Origin: UBA4582 sp038106185
GTDB lineage: Bacteria; Pseudomonadota; Gammaproteobacteria; Pseudomonadales; Azotimanducaceae
DNA: 64,000 nucleotides
Assembly: GCA_038106185.1 (NCBI GenBank)
Contig: JAYODE010000019.1
Span: forward strand, 1 to 64,000
Reading direction: 5' to 3'
Below are positions 16,073-24,754 of this stretch, in pieces (position 1 is the first letter of the stretch; each line of letters begins with the position of its first letter). The notes below the pieces were generated by a model. It saw nothing but the letters and a program-made list of their open reading frames with translations, had not been told where the DNA came from and did not search any database. The translations under genes were made by a program, and so were the position numbers.

Positions 16073-17233
16073 ATGGGGGTTTCAAGGCGAGGCTTCATTA
16101 AAGTGATGGGTGCTGGCGGCGTGATACTTGGCGCATCTTTCTATGGTTTTGCAGCGACTCGAAGGCCGGAAGAGGCCCTGGCGCCTTGGAAGCTCGCTGG
16201 CAGCAAAGTCTACGCGGATCCTCGTATGCGGGCGCTGTCATACGCTATCCTTGCGCCCAATCCCCATAATCGCCAGCCATGGATGGTGGATCTGAGCACG
16301 CCGAATGAAGCGATGCTTTACTGTGACCTCGATCGCTTACTACCCGAAACTGATCCACCCAATCGTCAGATCACCATAGGCCTGGGCTGCTTTCTGGAGC
16401 TTCTGCGTATGGCCGCAGCTGAAGAAGGCATCCTGGTAAAAATTACGCCTTTCCCGCTCGGTGCAAGCGCTAACCAACTTGATGCGCGGCCGGTGGCACG
16501 CATTGAGTTTGTCGACGGTGAGGCAACACCGGACCCTTTGTTTAGACAGGTTATGCTGCGACGTTCATTGAAAGAGCCCTTTGATCTTCAGCAACCTGTA
16601 ACTACTGCCACTTTGGCAGCGTTGGAGGCGGTTGTCGATGAAGCAGTTCAGGTCGGCAGTACCAATGATCCTCAGCTGATTGAGGACTTGCGTGACCTCA
16701 GCTGGCGTGCGCACTACATCGAGAGCACGACGCCACGTACCATGCAGGAAAGCATTGATCTGATGCGAATTGGTAAACGCGAGATTAATGCTAATCCTGA
16801 CGGCATCGATCTGGGTGGTGCGTTTCTGGAAGGATTATCACTCATCGGCCAACTGGATCGCGAGCAACTGGCGGACCAGAATTCTGCGGCTTTTCAGCAG
16901 GGTCTTGATATGTACAGGGCAATGATGTTCAGTGGAATGGGTTATATCTGGCTGGGTACGTCTGATAACAGACGAGAAGATCAGTTACGCGCAGGTGCGA
17001 ATTGGTTGAGGGTCAACCTGAAAGCCACCGAGCTAGGGCTCGGTATTCAACCTATTAGTCAGGCGTTACAAGAGTATCCAGAGATGACTGAAACCTTTGC
17101 CGAGCTTCACTCGAAGCTAGGCATATTGCTGACTAACGAAGAAGGTCCGCGTCTGCAGATGTTTGGAAGACTGGGCTACGGGCCGGACCTGGACGAGACG
17201 CCGAGGTGGAAGATCGAGACCAGGCTGATATGA
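16073..17233 (+). CDS. Tat-exported nitroreductase-family protein
   Basis: The 386-residue protein starts with a twin-arginine signal (SRRGFIKVMGAGGVILGASF). It contains nitroreductase-like elements such as APNPHNRQPWMV (about residue 62), where the family binds FMN phosphate, and GTSDNRREDQLRAGANWLRV (about 300). It resembles the Acg-like or periplasmic flavin nitroreductases, fused in two half domains. It is likely a folded flavoprotein exported to the periplasm. A ribosome binding site (AAAAGG) precedes ATG 16073. The MarR gene begins 40 nt downstream, and a palindromic operator lies just upstream, so expression probably responds to a small-molecule ligand of MarR. The substrate is unknown. 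Confidence 0.83.
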   Translation: MGVSRRGFIKVMGAGGVILGASFYGFAATRRPEEALAPWKLAGSKVYADPRMRALSYAILAPNPHNRQPWMVDLSTPNEAMLYCDLDRLLPETDPPNRQITIGLGCFLELLRMAAAEEGILVKITPFPLGASANQLDARPVARIEFVDGEATPDPLFRQVMLRRSLKEPFDLQQPVTTATLAALEAVVDEAVQVGSTNDPQLIEDLRDLSWRAHYIESTTPRTMQESIDLMRIGKREINANPDGIDLGGAFLEGLSLIGQLDREQLADQNSAAFQQGLDMYRAMMFSGMGYIWLGTSDNRREDQLRAGANWLRVNLKATELGLGIQPISQALQEYPEMTETFAELHSKLGILLTNEEGPRLQMFGRLGYGPDLDETPRWKIETRLI

Positions 17234-17272
17234 TTCTGCCTCGACCCGACTTTTGAAGGTAGGCAGGCAACA

Positions 17273-17722
17273 ATGAGCGATACCCAGAAAGAATCGCCAG
17301 GTTCTGTTTTTTTTACCGAGATAGGCATTATTGCGCAGCTCTCGTTCAAGGCATTCGAGCGGGTTTTACCTGCCGGCCTAACGATTTCACAGTACTCTGT
17401 GTTGAATAATCTGTCCCGACTCGGCGATGGCAAAAGTCCCTCAGTACTCGCCAACGCTTTTCAGGTGACCAAGGGTGCCATGACCAATACGCTGGCGAAA
17501 CTCGAGTCTGGCGGTTTGGTGGAGGTGCGGGCTGATGCCAGAGATGGTCGAGCTAAACTGGTTTTTCTGACGCCCGCGGGTGCAAAGGCGAGAACAGAAG
17601 CGCTCAAGGCCCGCGAGCTTCTATTTGAAGAGTTGATGGCAAAATTTCCAGTGGCCGAGCTCAGCAAAGTAACGCCTTTTCTCGCAAAATTACGCGCTCA
17701 TCTGGACACTGCTCGCAATTGA
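17273..17722 (+). CDS. MarR-family transcriptional regulator
   Basis: The 149-residue winged-helix protein shows the MarR pattern: an N-terminal dimerisation helix, recognition region PSVLANAFQVTKGAMTNTL (about residues 65-83), and a wing with DARDGRAKLVFLTPAG (about 93-108). These regulators usually repress genes for detoxification or aromatic metabolism and are released by phenolic ligands. It is the second gene after the exported nitroreductase (40-nt gap). The large palindrome at 16019-16058 is the obvious candidate operator for autoregulation. The ATG is preceded by GGCAGGCAACA. Confidence 0.92.
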   Translation: MSDTQKESPGSVFFTEIGIIAQLSFKAFERVLPAGLTISQYSVLNNLSRLGDGKSPSVLANAFQVTKGAMTNTLAKLESGGLVEVRADARDGRAKLVFLTPAGAKARTEALKARELLFEELMAKFPVAELSKVTPFLAKLRAHLDTARN

Positions 17723-17736
17723 TGGCGGTAAATAAA

Positions 17737-17775
17737 GCCGAAATAAAAACCCGAAATAAAAGCCCGAACTAAAAA
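17737..17775. repeat. Three 13-bp tandem repeats
   Basis: Three consecutive units, GCCGAAATAAAAA, CCCGAAATAAAAG and CCCGAACTAAAAA, lie just after the MarR stop and before the convergent beta-propeller gene. They may be replication slippage or take part in transcript ending. Confidence 0.7.
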
Positions 17776-17859
17776 AATAATGCAGAACTCCGGCACTCAG
17801 AGAGGAAAACACAGCCCACCAGCTTCGGCATTCAATCCCGGCATACCAGTCCTCGATTT

Positions 17860-19938
17860 TTAGTGGGGGCCTGTCTGGTTGTAAGGGTCATTCCACAGTG
17901 CAGAATAGACTTGAGTGTCATGAACGAAATAGACGGCATCGCCATCTAAAATGGAGCGGCTGCTATCCGTCGAGTAATGGTCAGCAGATGAACCGGTCGC
18001 CTCCAGATAGCCCTGCTCTGCCAAGCTAGCAAGGCCAGGATCAGTCCGCTCGCGAACCTCGAACAGATAGAGTCGTGCGACGTTGGTATACTGATCATCG
18101 ACGAGCTGAACGCCTTGTACCGGTATTGCGAATCGGTCATGACCAGCCTCTCGGTACAAATAGGTGAAGCCGTGGCGATCGTACTCAGCGCTGGAATAGG
18201 TGTACATAAGCGTCGGGCCTGGTTCAAGACTACCTCGTGAAACTGGGTTGGTGAGATCGCTGACGTCGAACAGTTCTAGCTTAACCCGCTGTTCGGCAGA
18301 TTGTCCCAGGCCCAGGAGCAGGTCTCGGCTCACCGGATGGAGGAAATTTGAAAACCCGGTCACTTCCAGTTCGCCCGCGACTTTTGGGTCACGGGGGTTT
18401 GCTAAGTCCAGTACATAGAGGGGGTCGGTTCGTTCAAAAGTGACCAGATAGGCCCTGTCTCCCAAAAATCGAACGCCGTAGAGGTCCTCGTTAGGTTTGC
18501 CAATGGCGGCTGGCCGAAGACTGTTGGGTAGCTGACCAATGATCTCCAGTTCTGGCAGAGATTGGTTCTTGGCAAGAATGAATAATTGATGGTGCCAGCG
18601 ATCAGCAGCGTCATCAGTGAACTGGGTCGTGACCAGGTGCAGCAAACCCGATTGCTCACTGATGCGAAAATCTCGGTTATTACCTAAGTAGAGACCGCCC
18701 TCTACCGCACCGGAACCGCTATAGCTAAGCCCTCCTACAAGATTAAATTTGTGGACCAGCGTCGTCTGAGTGCCGAAACCACTCGAGGAATCTACCTCGT
18801 AGACGCCTTGCACCAGGTACAGCGCTTCGCCGGACAGGTAAACGCCATCGGTAGCTTCAGCGTAGCAAAGGCTGTCCTTAATCTCGCCGCTTTGCGAATC
18901 CACCAGCAAGATGCTGGTAATGGTTGGGAATCCCTGGGTTTCCGGTGCCAGTGGGTGACGGGAGTCAATACCATAACATTGCGCAACACTGAAAGCGGTG
19001 ATTTCCTCACCATTGAGCTGAACTTTGGGTAATAAGGAGTCAATCTCAAGACTTCCCAACAGCTTCTCATTGGCTAGCTGATCTGCGTCGGTGGCGGGAT
19101 AGTAATTGAGTTCATTTATCGCTGGCGTGTGGCGGCTGATCAGGTAGATGCCCGCACTGGTGCGGCGACTGGTGACGAATGTCCCTTCAACCTGCAGTTG
19201 ACTGACTACAGGGGTGTCGCTGGCGTTGATGTCGTAAAGGGTCATGCCGTAGTGTTGTCCTGACCAAGCCTGGACATCGGCAAAGCGTTGGCCATAGCCT
19301 CCCCACCAGGCGCTGCTGGTAATAGCGGCCAGGCGCTCGCCCTCAAGATACAGGCCTTCCACTGTGTCGCTACCGCTGAGTGCGATTCGTCCCGTTTCCC
19401 GCACACTCGCCGTCTCGGGCGTCGTTGCCAGAATGCGAATCGCACGATCCTGAGGATCCGATTGCCCCGGTTCAGGAATTGCTGAATCTGCAGGCAGAAG
19501 ATCAATAGCCGGTTCAGTGTCGACGGCGATAAAGCAGCAACCCATGCCTCGGCTCGGCGCAACGAACATGCGATCACCGTCATACTTGACGATGTCATGC
19601 TCGTCGACGCTGGCCTCTTGGGTATAGGTCGTCGTGAAGCCAGTTCCGGCTTCCGATGCTTCCGGTGCGGTGGATACCGGGCTATCGGCGCTGGCCACTC
19701 TAAGTGTTTGCAACTGGCGCTCAAAGCTAGCCTGGACGCTATCTACCATATCCGCGCTTGAGGCGAAGGGAATCAGAAGCCCGGTCGGTGGGCTGGGATC
19801 TGGTGGTGGCGCTGGCGCGACTGGTGTTGCGCGAACGGCGCCACCACCGCCGCCACAGGCTGTTAACAAGAGTAAAGTAGCTCCAAGGATCAGCCCACTG
19901 AAACCTAATGTATGTGCACTGTAGGAGGTGTCGCGCAT
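17860..19938 (-). CDS. Beta-propeller-domain lipoprotein
   Basis: The start at 19938 gives 692 residues and a lipoprotein signal ending LLLLTACGGGGG (Cys at about position 27). A Pro-rich linker (APAPPPDPSPPTG) follows. The body matches the secreted C-terminal beta-propeller family: an early SVDEHDIVKYDGDRMFVAP signature, then repeated blades such as VRFLGDRAYLVTFERTDPLYVLDL. Such proteins are envelope-anchored and of unknown function; sometimes they are adjacent to peptidases. The 727-residue frame from 20043 is not favoured because it would bury the lipobox. It converges with the MarR gene and is upstream of no obvious partner. Confidence 0.83.
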   Translation of the reverse strand: MRDTSYSAHTLGFSGLILGATLLLLTACGGGGGAVRATPVAPAPPPDPSPPTGLLIPFASSADMVDSVQASFERQLQTLRVASADSPVSTAPEASEAGTGFTTTYTQEASVDEHDIVKYDGDRMFVAPSRGMGCCFIAVDTEPAIDLLPADSAIPEPGQSDPQDRAIRILATTPETASVRETGRIALSGSDTVEGLYLEGERLAAITSSAWWGGYGQRFADVQAWSGQHYGMTLYDINASDTPVVSQLQVEGTFVTSRRTSAGIYLISRHTPAINELNYYPATDADQLANEKLLGSLEIDSLLPKVQLNGEEITAFSVAQCYGIDSRHPLAPETQGFPTITSILLVDSQSGEIKDSLCYAEATDGVYLSGEALYLVQGVYEVDSSSGFGTQTTLVHKFNLVGGLSYSGSGAVEGGLYLGNNRDFRISEQSGLLHLVTTQFTDDAADRWHHQLFILAKNQSLPELEIIGQLPNSLRPAAIGKPNEDLYGVRFLGDRAYLVTFERTDPLYVLDLANPRDPKVAGELEVTGFSNFLHPVSRDLLLGLGQSAEQRVKLELFDVSDLTNPVSRGSLEPGPTLMYTYSSAEYDRHGFTYLYREAGHDRFAIPVQGVQLVDDQYTNVARLYLFEVRERTDPGLASLAEQGYLEATGSSADHYSTDSSRSILDGDAVYFVHDTQVYSALWNDPYNQTGPH

Positions 19939-20083
19939 AGCCGGAAATCCCGTTGTAGTTGCGTCATTATAACGCCTCAAAATTCCTGGCAGAAGATTCT
20001 GCGTAACAAGAAAACAAATACAAGTCGCACTGCGGACCAACATCCTGTTGATGGCATCAAGTCAGCGAGTCCTCTTTGGGTTG

Positions 20084-21514
20084 CTAGGTGTCACTCGACA
20101 GGTTCGCTTTGCGCGCCGCTAAGGTATTGATGTTAGCGTTGTGCGCGTGGCGATTTATTTTATAGGTGGACACACACCACAGGCCGATCAGAAACAAGGT
20201 GCAATACAACGGCAAAAACAAACTCGCAAGGCTCTGCCTGATCTCGGTCGTCACCTGGTCGAGACTGGTGATTCCGTCGAGTCCGACCAGGGAGACGATC
20301 GTCCCGGCGCCGATAATACCGCCGGCAGAAATGGCCTTACCTGCAAAGCCTCTGGCGGCATAAAACAAGCCTTCGGATCGACGCGCTGTCGAGACCTCGC
20401 TGTCCTCGACAACGTCCGCCATCATTGAATCGAGCAAGACGCCGCCAATAATGCTGCAGATCACCTCAGCAACAATGAAAGCGCTGTAAATGGCTAAGCT
20501 CAGCCAGCTGCCTAGACCAGGCCAATAGCCTGACAGGAGCAGGATGTAGGGTATGGGGTAGAGGCTGATATTGACCAAAATGGCGCCAATGGCCGCGTTT
20601 TTCTTGCCGTAGCGACGGCCGAAGTAGGGTGCGGCCCAGTAGGCTATAGCCGGTGATACCATGACGCCGAGTCCGGTGACAGCAATCTGCTGACCAGAAA
20701 AGCCAAAAAAATAGGTGGTGTTGTATAAATACAGTGCCGTGCCCAGGCCGCCAGCGATGCCGACGATAAGTCCGTAGAAAAACAAGGCAGCAAAATTACG
20801 GTTCTTCACGGACTGGAATATCTGGCGTATCTCTCGGCCAATCTCACTGAACTTGAAACGTTCAAGCGGCTTGGGTAAATCTGCCATAAGCTTCTGCGTG
20901 CCGAGCGAAGACAAGATAATAACTAGCGCAATCACGCTAGCGCCGACGGTTGCGTAGATGGTGTAGCCCGTCTGGACTGCAACGCCGTAGACCCCGACCC
21001 AGAACATGAAATTCAGCGTATGAATACCGTTGCCGCCATACCAACCAAACGCGTAGCGCAAAGCCAGCCATTTGTTGCGGTGATCATAATCCTTCTCAAG
21101 ATCAGGCAGCATGGCGGTTGACGGGACCTCAAAAAGGGTCGTGCCGGTTCTGATAATTATGGCGAGTACCAGTATGTACCAAAAGGCATTGCTGTCGGTG
21201 ATCTCAACCACGGGGTTGAACAATGCATAGAAGGAAAAGGGCAGTACAAAGAGGGCAGCATACATAAACGGGTGGCGTCGACCGAGGCGAGAGTGGGTCT
21301 TGTCGGACCAATGACCAAGCAGCAGATCGGAGACCGCGTCCCAGAGCATCGCGATCGCCAGTGCAATCGAGGCCAGATAACCGGGTACTCCGAGTACCTG
21401 ATTAGCATAGATCAGGAGCAGATAGCTGAAGGCGTTGTTCTTGATCCCGTAGGCCGCAGATGCTGAGCCGTAAAACCAGAAGATGGCGCGCTTTTCCAGG
21501 GGTTTCGTGGTGAT
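20084..21514 (-). CDS. MFS sugar/cation symporter of the GPH (MelB-like) family
   Basis: The roughly 476-residue permease has twelve hydrophobic segments. The first-helix region (YGSASAAYGIKNNAFSYLL) and the conserved MLWDAVSDLLLGHWSDKTHSRLGRRHPF element match glycoside-pentoside-hexuronide:cation symporters. These carry sugars or sugar-like compounds into the cytoplasm with H+ or Na+. The start is problematic: the open frame reaches a GTG at 21661, but that lies inside a palindrome and has no Shine-Dalgarno. The best ribosome binding site (AGAGGAA) precedes an ATC at 21514, which would give ITTKPLEKR, a normal family N-terminus. I place the start there tentatively. The dehydrogenase gene is 200 nt upstream on the same strand. 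Confidence 0.85.
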   Translation of the reverse strand: MTTKPLEKRAIFWFYGSASAAYGIKNNAFSYLLLIYANQVLGVPGYLASIALAIAMLWDAVSDLLLGHWSDKTHSRLGRRHPFMYAALFVLPFSFYALFNPVVEITDSNAFWYILVLAIIIRTGTTLFEVPSTAMLPDLEKDYDHRNKWLALRYAFGWYGGNGIHTLNFMFWVGVYGVAVQTGYTIYATVGASVIALVIILSSLGTQKLMADLPKPLERFKFSEIGREIRQIFQSVKNRNFAALFFYGLIVGIAGGLGTALYLYNTTYFFGFSGQQIAVTGLGVMVSPAIAYWAAPYFGRRYGKKNAAIGAILVNISLYPIPYILLLSGYWPGLGSWLSLAIYSAFIVAEVICSIIGGVLLDSMMADVVEDSEVSTARRSEGLFYAARGFAGKAISAGGIIGAGTIVSLVGLDGITSLDQVTTEIRQSLASLFLPLYCTLFLIGLWCVSTYKINRHAHNANINTLAARKANLSSDT

Positions 21515-21635
21515 GGTGTGTTCCTCTTGAGTGTCTGCGGGCAGGCCGGTGAATGAGTTCTCAGGGTCTGCTTGGCAAGGCAAATCAGATACCAGTGGCA
21601 ACAATATACACGGTTGGTTGGTTATCGTGAAACAA

Positions 21636-21664
21636 ACAGTGATACAGTCGACTGTGATCACTGT
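21636..21664. promoter_or_regulatory. Nested palindrome upstream of the GPH symporter
   Basis: ACAGTGAT (21636-21643) and ATCACTGT (21657-21664) are perfect inverted arms. They enclose the 12-bp perfect palindrome ACAGTCGACTGT (21644-21655), with a single G bulge. It lies in the 200-nt gap between the dehydrogenase and the symporter and looks like an operator for the symporter, or a terminator hairpin of the upstream gene. Confidence 0.65.
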
Positions 21665-21714
21665 TGGCTTGATCGTAGTTGCCCCGCTATTCTTTTATTG
21701 TGCGAATGAGGTTC

Positions 21715-22770
21715 TCAGACCAGGGCTGAGACCGCTGCACAAAACTCCGTTGTAGTGCCTTTGCCGAGCTGGTCGGGCGTTAAGACTCGACCCTGATGAT
21801 AGACCGTCTTAATGGCCTGTCGGATGCGGTGCGCGGCATCGGGAAACGCCAAATAGTCAAGCATCATCGCTGCAGACAGTAATGTGGCTGTTGGGTTAAT
21901 AATATTTTTGCCAGCTATGTCAGGCGCGGACCCGTGGGCTGACTCGAAATAGGCATAGTCGTCGCCATAGCAACCCGACGGTGCCAGACCAATACCGCCA
22001 ATCAGGCCAGCAGCACCGTCTGACATAATGTCACCGTAAAGATTCGGCATGACCACGACGTCGAGTTCTTCCGGGCGAGTGATCATGCGACATAAAAAGT
22101 CGTCAATGATATAGGTCTTGTATTCGATATCCGGGTAAGACAGGGCGACTTCGTTAGCAATATCGCGAAAATAGCCATCAGAGACATTTAACATGTTGTA
22201 TTTACAGGTCACAGTGACGCGTTTTTTTTCCCGTTGTCTGGCCAGCTCAAAGGCATGACGGACCACTCGGCGAGTACCTCGCTCAGTGATCGCCTTGATG
22301 GCAAATTTCCCGGGTGCCATGCTCGACAATGAGGTTCGAGCATTTCTCGATGTCAGGTTCAGCCCGCCAAGCTCTTCGAGATCGCCCTCGAGACCCAGAT
22401 ACATGTCCTCGAGATTTTCTCGAACAATCACAAAGTCGCACTTTTCTGGATGCGCCAGGGGACTATTGTAGCCGGGTAGCCATTGACATGGCCGAACGTT
22501 GGCATAGGTCTGCTTGCCCCACCGCAGGTAAAACAGCGCCGCAGTGCTGGCACCACTGGTGGATCCGAAAAAAGTCGCGTCAGACGCATCAATGAGATCC
22601 CGGGTCGTGTCGGGAAAGTAGCTGCCGGTCTGCTGCATCGCTTCTTGACCGATCAGAGGCTTGATAAAGTCTATCGGTAACTTTAGTGATCTAAGAATCT
22701 CAAGGGCAGGCAACATGACTTCCGGCGAGGCATCATCACCATCGATTACAACTACGCGTTTTGACGCCAT
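21715..22770 (-). CDS. Isocitrate/isopropylmalate dehydrogenase-family protein
   Basis: Starting at ATG 22770 (perfect GGAGGTGAAGGA upstream) the product has 351 residues. It begins VVVIDGDDASPEVM, the family N-terminus, although the usual GDGIGPE is replaced by GDDASPE. FVIVRENLEDMYLGLEG matches the substrate-loop region (ENxEDxY is typical of isocitrate dehydrogenases), and MPNLYGDIMSDGAAGLIGGIG carries the metal-binding aspartates. The late FESAHGSAPDIAGK motif binds NAD. It oxidatively decarboxylates a beta-hydroxy acid; whether isocitrate, isopropylmalate, tartrate or homoisocitrate cannot be settled. Its central metabolic paralogue is presumably elsewhere. It is divergent from TauD across a repeat-bearing promoter. 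Confidence 0.88.
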   Translation of the reverse strand: MASKRVVVIDGDDASPEVMLPALEILRSLKLPIDFIKPLIGQEAMQQTGSYFPDTTRDLIDASDATFFGSTSGASTAALFYLRWGKQTYANVRPCQWLPGYNSPLAHPEKCDFVIVRENLEDMYLGLEGDLEELGGLNLTSRNARTSLSSMAPGKFAIKAITERGTRRVVRHAFELARQREKKRVTVTCKYNMLNVSDGYFRDIANEVALSYPDIEYKTYIIDDFLCRMITRPEELDVVVMPNLYGDIMSDGAAGLIGGIGLAPSGCYGDDYAYFESAHGSAPDIAGKNIINPTATLLSAAMMLDYLAFPDAAHRIRQAIKTVYHQGRVLTPDQLGKGTTTEFCAAVSALV

Positions 22771-22857
22771 TCCTTCACCTCCGGTTACTGCGCTGATTAG
22801 GATAAGTGATAAGGATAACAGCGGCATTGATACATGCACAGTCGCCGACTTAGTATA

Positions 22858-22901
22858 GAAGTCGTTCAGAAGTCGTTCAGAAGTCGTTCAGAAGTAGTTT
22901 A
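22858..22901. promoter_or_regulatory. Four 11-bp tandem direct repeats in a divergent promoter
   Basis: GAAGTCGTTCA occurs three times exactly (22858, 22869, 22880), and a fourth degenerate copy, GAAGTAGTTTA, follows at 22891. The block lies between the dehydrogenase (minus) and the TauD dioxygenase (plus). TAGTATAGA occurs on both sides of the block (near 22851 and 22907). An 11-bp period is close to one DNA turn, so the copies face the same side of the helix, as expected for cooperative regulator binding. Confidence 0.7.
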
Positions 22902-22933
22902 GACCTAGTATAGATGAAGCAGGAGGCCGTCTT

Positions 22934-23809
22934 ATGAGTCTTAGTCAGCTCCACATTGATACAACCTTGGGTCCAGTGGGCGCTTTAGTGACCGGCGTGG
23001 ATCTGTCACAGCCCGTCAGCGAGCCAATACTCGAGCAGATCAAACAGGCCTGGTATCTGCATCATGTGTTGTTCTTTCCCAATCAGACGTTGACCCCTGC
23101 TCAACAGGCAGAGTTCGGCGCGAGATTTGGCGAGCTCGATGTCTATCCATTCATGAAGGCGGTGGACTCCCACAAGAATGTCATCCCTATCATCAAGGAG
23201 CCTGACGCCAAGATGAACTTTGGTGGCGCCTGGCATACTGACTCGTCCTATTTGCAGAAGCCGCCGATGGCGACCCTGTTGTATGCAGTCGAAGTGCCTG
23301 ACGAGGGTGGTGACACCTTGTTTGCTGACGCCTCTGCGGCTTATGAAGACCTGTCAGCAACTATGCAGCAACTCTTGGAAAGTCATGTAGGCGTGTTCTC
23401 TCCCAAGGTCGTCCATGGTCAGGGAGGGGCTTATGCCAACCTGGCGGCAAAATCGACGGATCTCGGCGGGGCCTATGGTGGCGGAGACTCGAGCAGTAGC
23501 GAGTTTGCTGAAAGCGAAGTCGAGCACCCGCTGATTCGTGTTCACCCGAACACTGGGCGCAAGAGTATCTACTGCAGCCGGCCTCATACACACCGTATCA
23601 AGGGTATGACGCGAGAAGAAAGCTTGCCGATTTTTGACTTCCTGCAGGCGCACCTGACCCAAGACAAATATGTCACCCGTTTTAAGTGGCACAAGGGTAC
23701 GCTGGCCATGTGGGATAATCGCTGTTTATTTCATAATGCGTTGAACGACTATCAGGGTAAGCGTCGACATATGCACCGGGTCATTGTGCAGGGTGAGCAG
23801 CCCTATTAA
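22934..23809 (+). CDS. TauD/TfdA-family Fe(II)/2-oxoglutarate dioxygenase
   Basis: The 291-residue enzyme carries the iron facial triad: HxD in GGAWHTDSSYLQKPPMATLL (about residue 99) and the distal His in NRCLFHNALNDYQG (about 268), followed by an arginine-rich RRHMHRVIVQGE for 2-oxoglutarate. Members hydroxylate taurine, alkyl sulfates, 2,4-D or similar compounds. A perfect AGGAGG precedes the ATG. The neighbouring divergent dehydrogenase shares a promoter region with iterated 11-bp repeats, so the two may be co-regulated. The substrate is unknown. A second, distinct TauD gene occurs at 54236. Confidence 0.9.
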   Translation: MSLSQLHIDTTLGPVGALVTGVDLSQPVSEPILEQIKQAWYLHHVLFFPNQTLTPAQQAEFGARFGELDVYPFMKAVDSHKNVIPIIKEPDAKMNFGGAWHTDSSYLQKPPMATLLYAVEVPDEGGDTLFADASAAYEDLSATMQQLLESHVGVFSPKVVHGQGGAYANLAAKSTDLGGAYGGGDSSSSEFAESEVEHPLIRVHPNTGRKSIYCSRPHTHRIKGMTREESLPIFDFLQAHLTQDKYVTRFKWHKGTLAMWDNRCLFHNALNDYQGKRRHMHRVIVQGEQPY

Positions 23810-23938
23810 CCCATCAAGGGTTGCATGCCAGGTTTTCGCAGAAGCTGCTTGGTGCTGGCTCATCGCACGACACGCTGAGTAGAACACCTGCTCGATCGTT
23901 AAGCCGTCGAGTGATAAACGATTAGTTGTGAAGAGACT

Positions 23939-24247
23939 ATGAACAACAAGCCATTGGGGTTGATTGCTACAGATATGCTGCGAAAAGGCATGGCACCCTC
24001 ACCTGGGGTCTGGACTTTGCTGTCACCAGCCTATAGCAGCAAGGCTGACAAGGCCGACGCGGCGGCGAAGTTGCGGCCGATTCATTAAGAGGATAATACG
24101 GTCAACCTGGGTGTATGGCGTAAATTGCACACGGCGCTGACGACCCAACGGCGTTTCAGTCTTTTTGAGCAGGGTATCTGGCAGCTCAACCAGTTAGGGG
24201 TTGCGCGGCTGGACAATGACGAAAATTTCATGAGCAAGAAGGGTTAG
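23939..24247 (+). pseudogene. Small unrecognised ORF interrupted by one in-frame TAA
   Basis: From ATG 23939 (GAAGAG just upstream) a frame of 49 codons ends at TAA 24086-24088. It then continues in the same frame for 52 codons to TAG 24245-24247. The first part reads MNNKPLGLIATDMLRKGMAP; the second includes FSLFEQGIWQLNQLGVARLD, which resembles a small winged-helix or wHTH ending. The tight join and similar composition suggest one gene of about 102 codons with a nonsense change. Two separate small proteins, or a chance frame, remain possible. I do not recognise the family. Confidence 0.35.
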
Positions 24248-24273
24248 ATGGCAGATCGGTCGGAGATATTGAG

Positions 24274-24750
24274 ATGGGAAAAGTGAACCTTGATCAGATG
24301 CAACTTGTCGATCAAAAGGAACGGCAATTTGCTGGCAGCTCGCGGCGCTATCGATACGATCAACGGGGGCAGATCGGCGAACAGTGGCTGGCTTTCAATG
24401 AGTGGCTTGCGGTGAACCTCGACTGTCGAGTGCCAGCCTATGGTGTTGTCTATGATGCGGATGCTATCGGCTTCGACTATCTGGCGGCTATTGAACTTGA
24501 GCCTGATGCTATGACACCCGCAGGTCAGACTCGGCTGGTTATTCCTGCTGGTCGCTATGCTGTGTTCACGCAGGACTTGCCGGTCATGCAGTTGGGTGCT
24601 GTCATGGATGCTATCTATGCGGACTGGCTCCCCAACAGTGGCTATCAAGTGGTCCAGGGTGCCGCGAATATTGAGCAGTATCCACTGAAATTCGATCCAC
24701 AGACTGGCATGGGTGGATTTTCCATATGGGTACCTCTTAGTGCGGATTAG
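24274..24750 (+). CDS. GyrI-like / AraC-type effector-binding domain protein
   Basis: The 158-residue protein looks like a stand-alone bacterial effector-binding (SOUL/GyrI-like) domain. It has two duplicated beta-alpha-beta repeats and the features ADAIGFDYLAAIELEP, VIPAGRYAVFTQ (about residue 88) and QYPLKFDPQTGMGGFSIWVPL, which ends in the family's terminal strand. Such domains bind small hydrophobic ligands and occur alone or fused to AraC or MerR regulators. No DNA-binding part is present. A GGAG lies about ten bases upstream of the ATG. It is followed closely by a 40-codon ORF and the glycerate-kinase-like gene. Confidence 0.78.
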   Translation: MGKVNLDQMQLVDQKERQFAGSSRRYRYDQRGQIGEQWLAFNEWLAVNLDCRVPAYGVVYDADAIGFDYLAAIELEPDAMTPAGQTRLVIPAGRYAVFTQDLPVMQLGAVMDAIYADWLPNSGYQVVQGAANIEQYPLKFDPQTGMGGFSIWVPLSAD

Positions 24751-24754
24751 AGTC

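Noticed and set aside
24086..24088. Recoding at TAA in the small interrupted ORF
   Set aside because: TAA is not a known amino-acid recoding codon in bacteria; a nonsense change is simpler.
24248..24286. 12-codon ORF from ATG 24248, just after the TAG
   Set aside because: It overlaps the start of the GyrI-like gene in another frame and is too short to judge.
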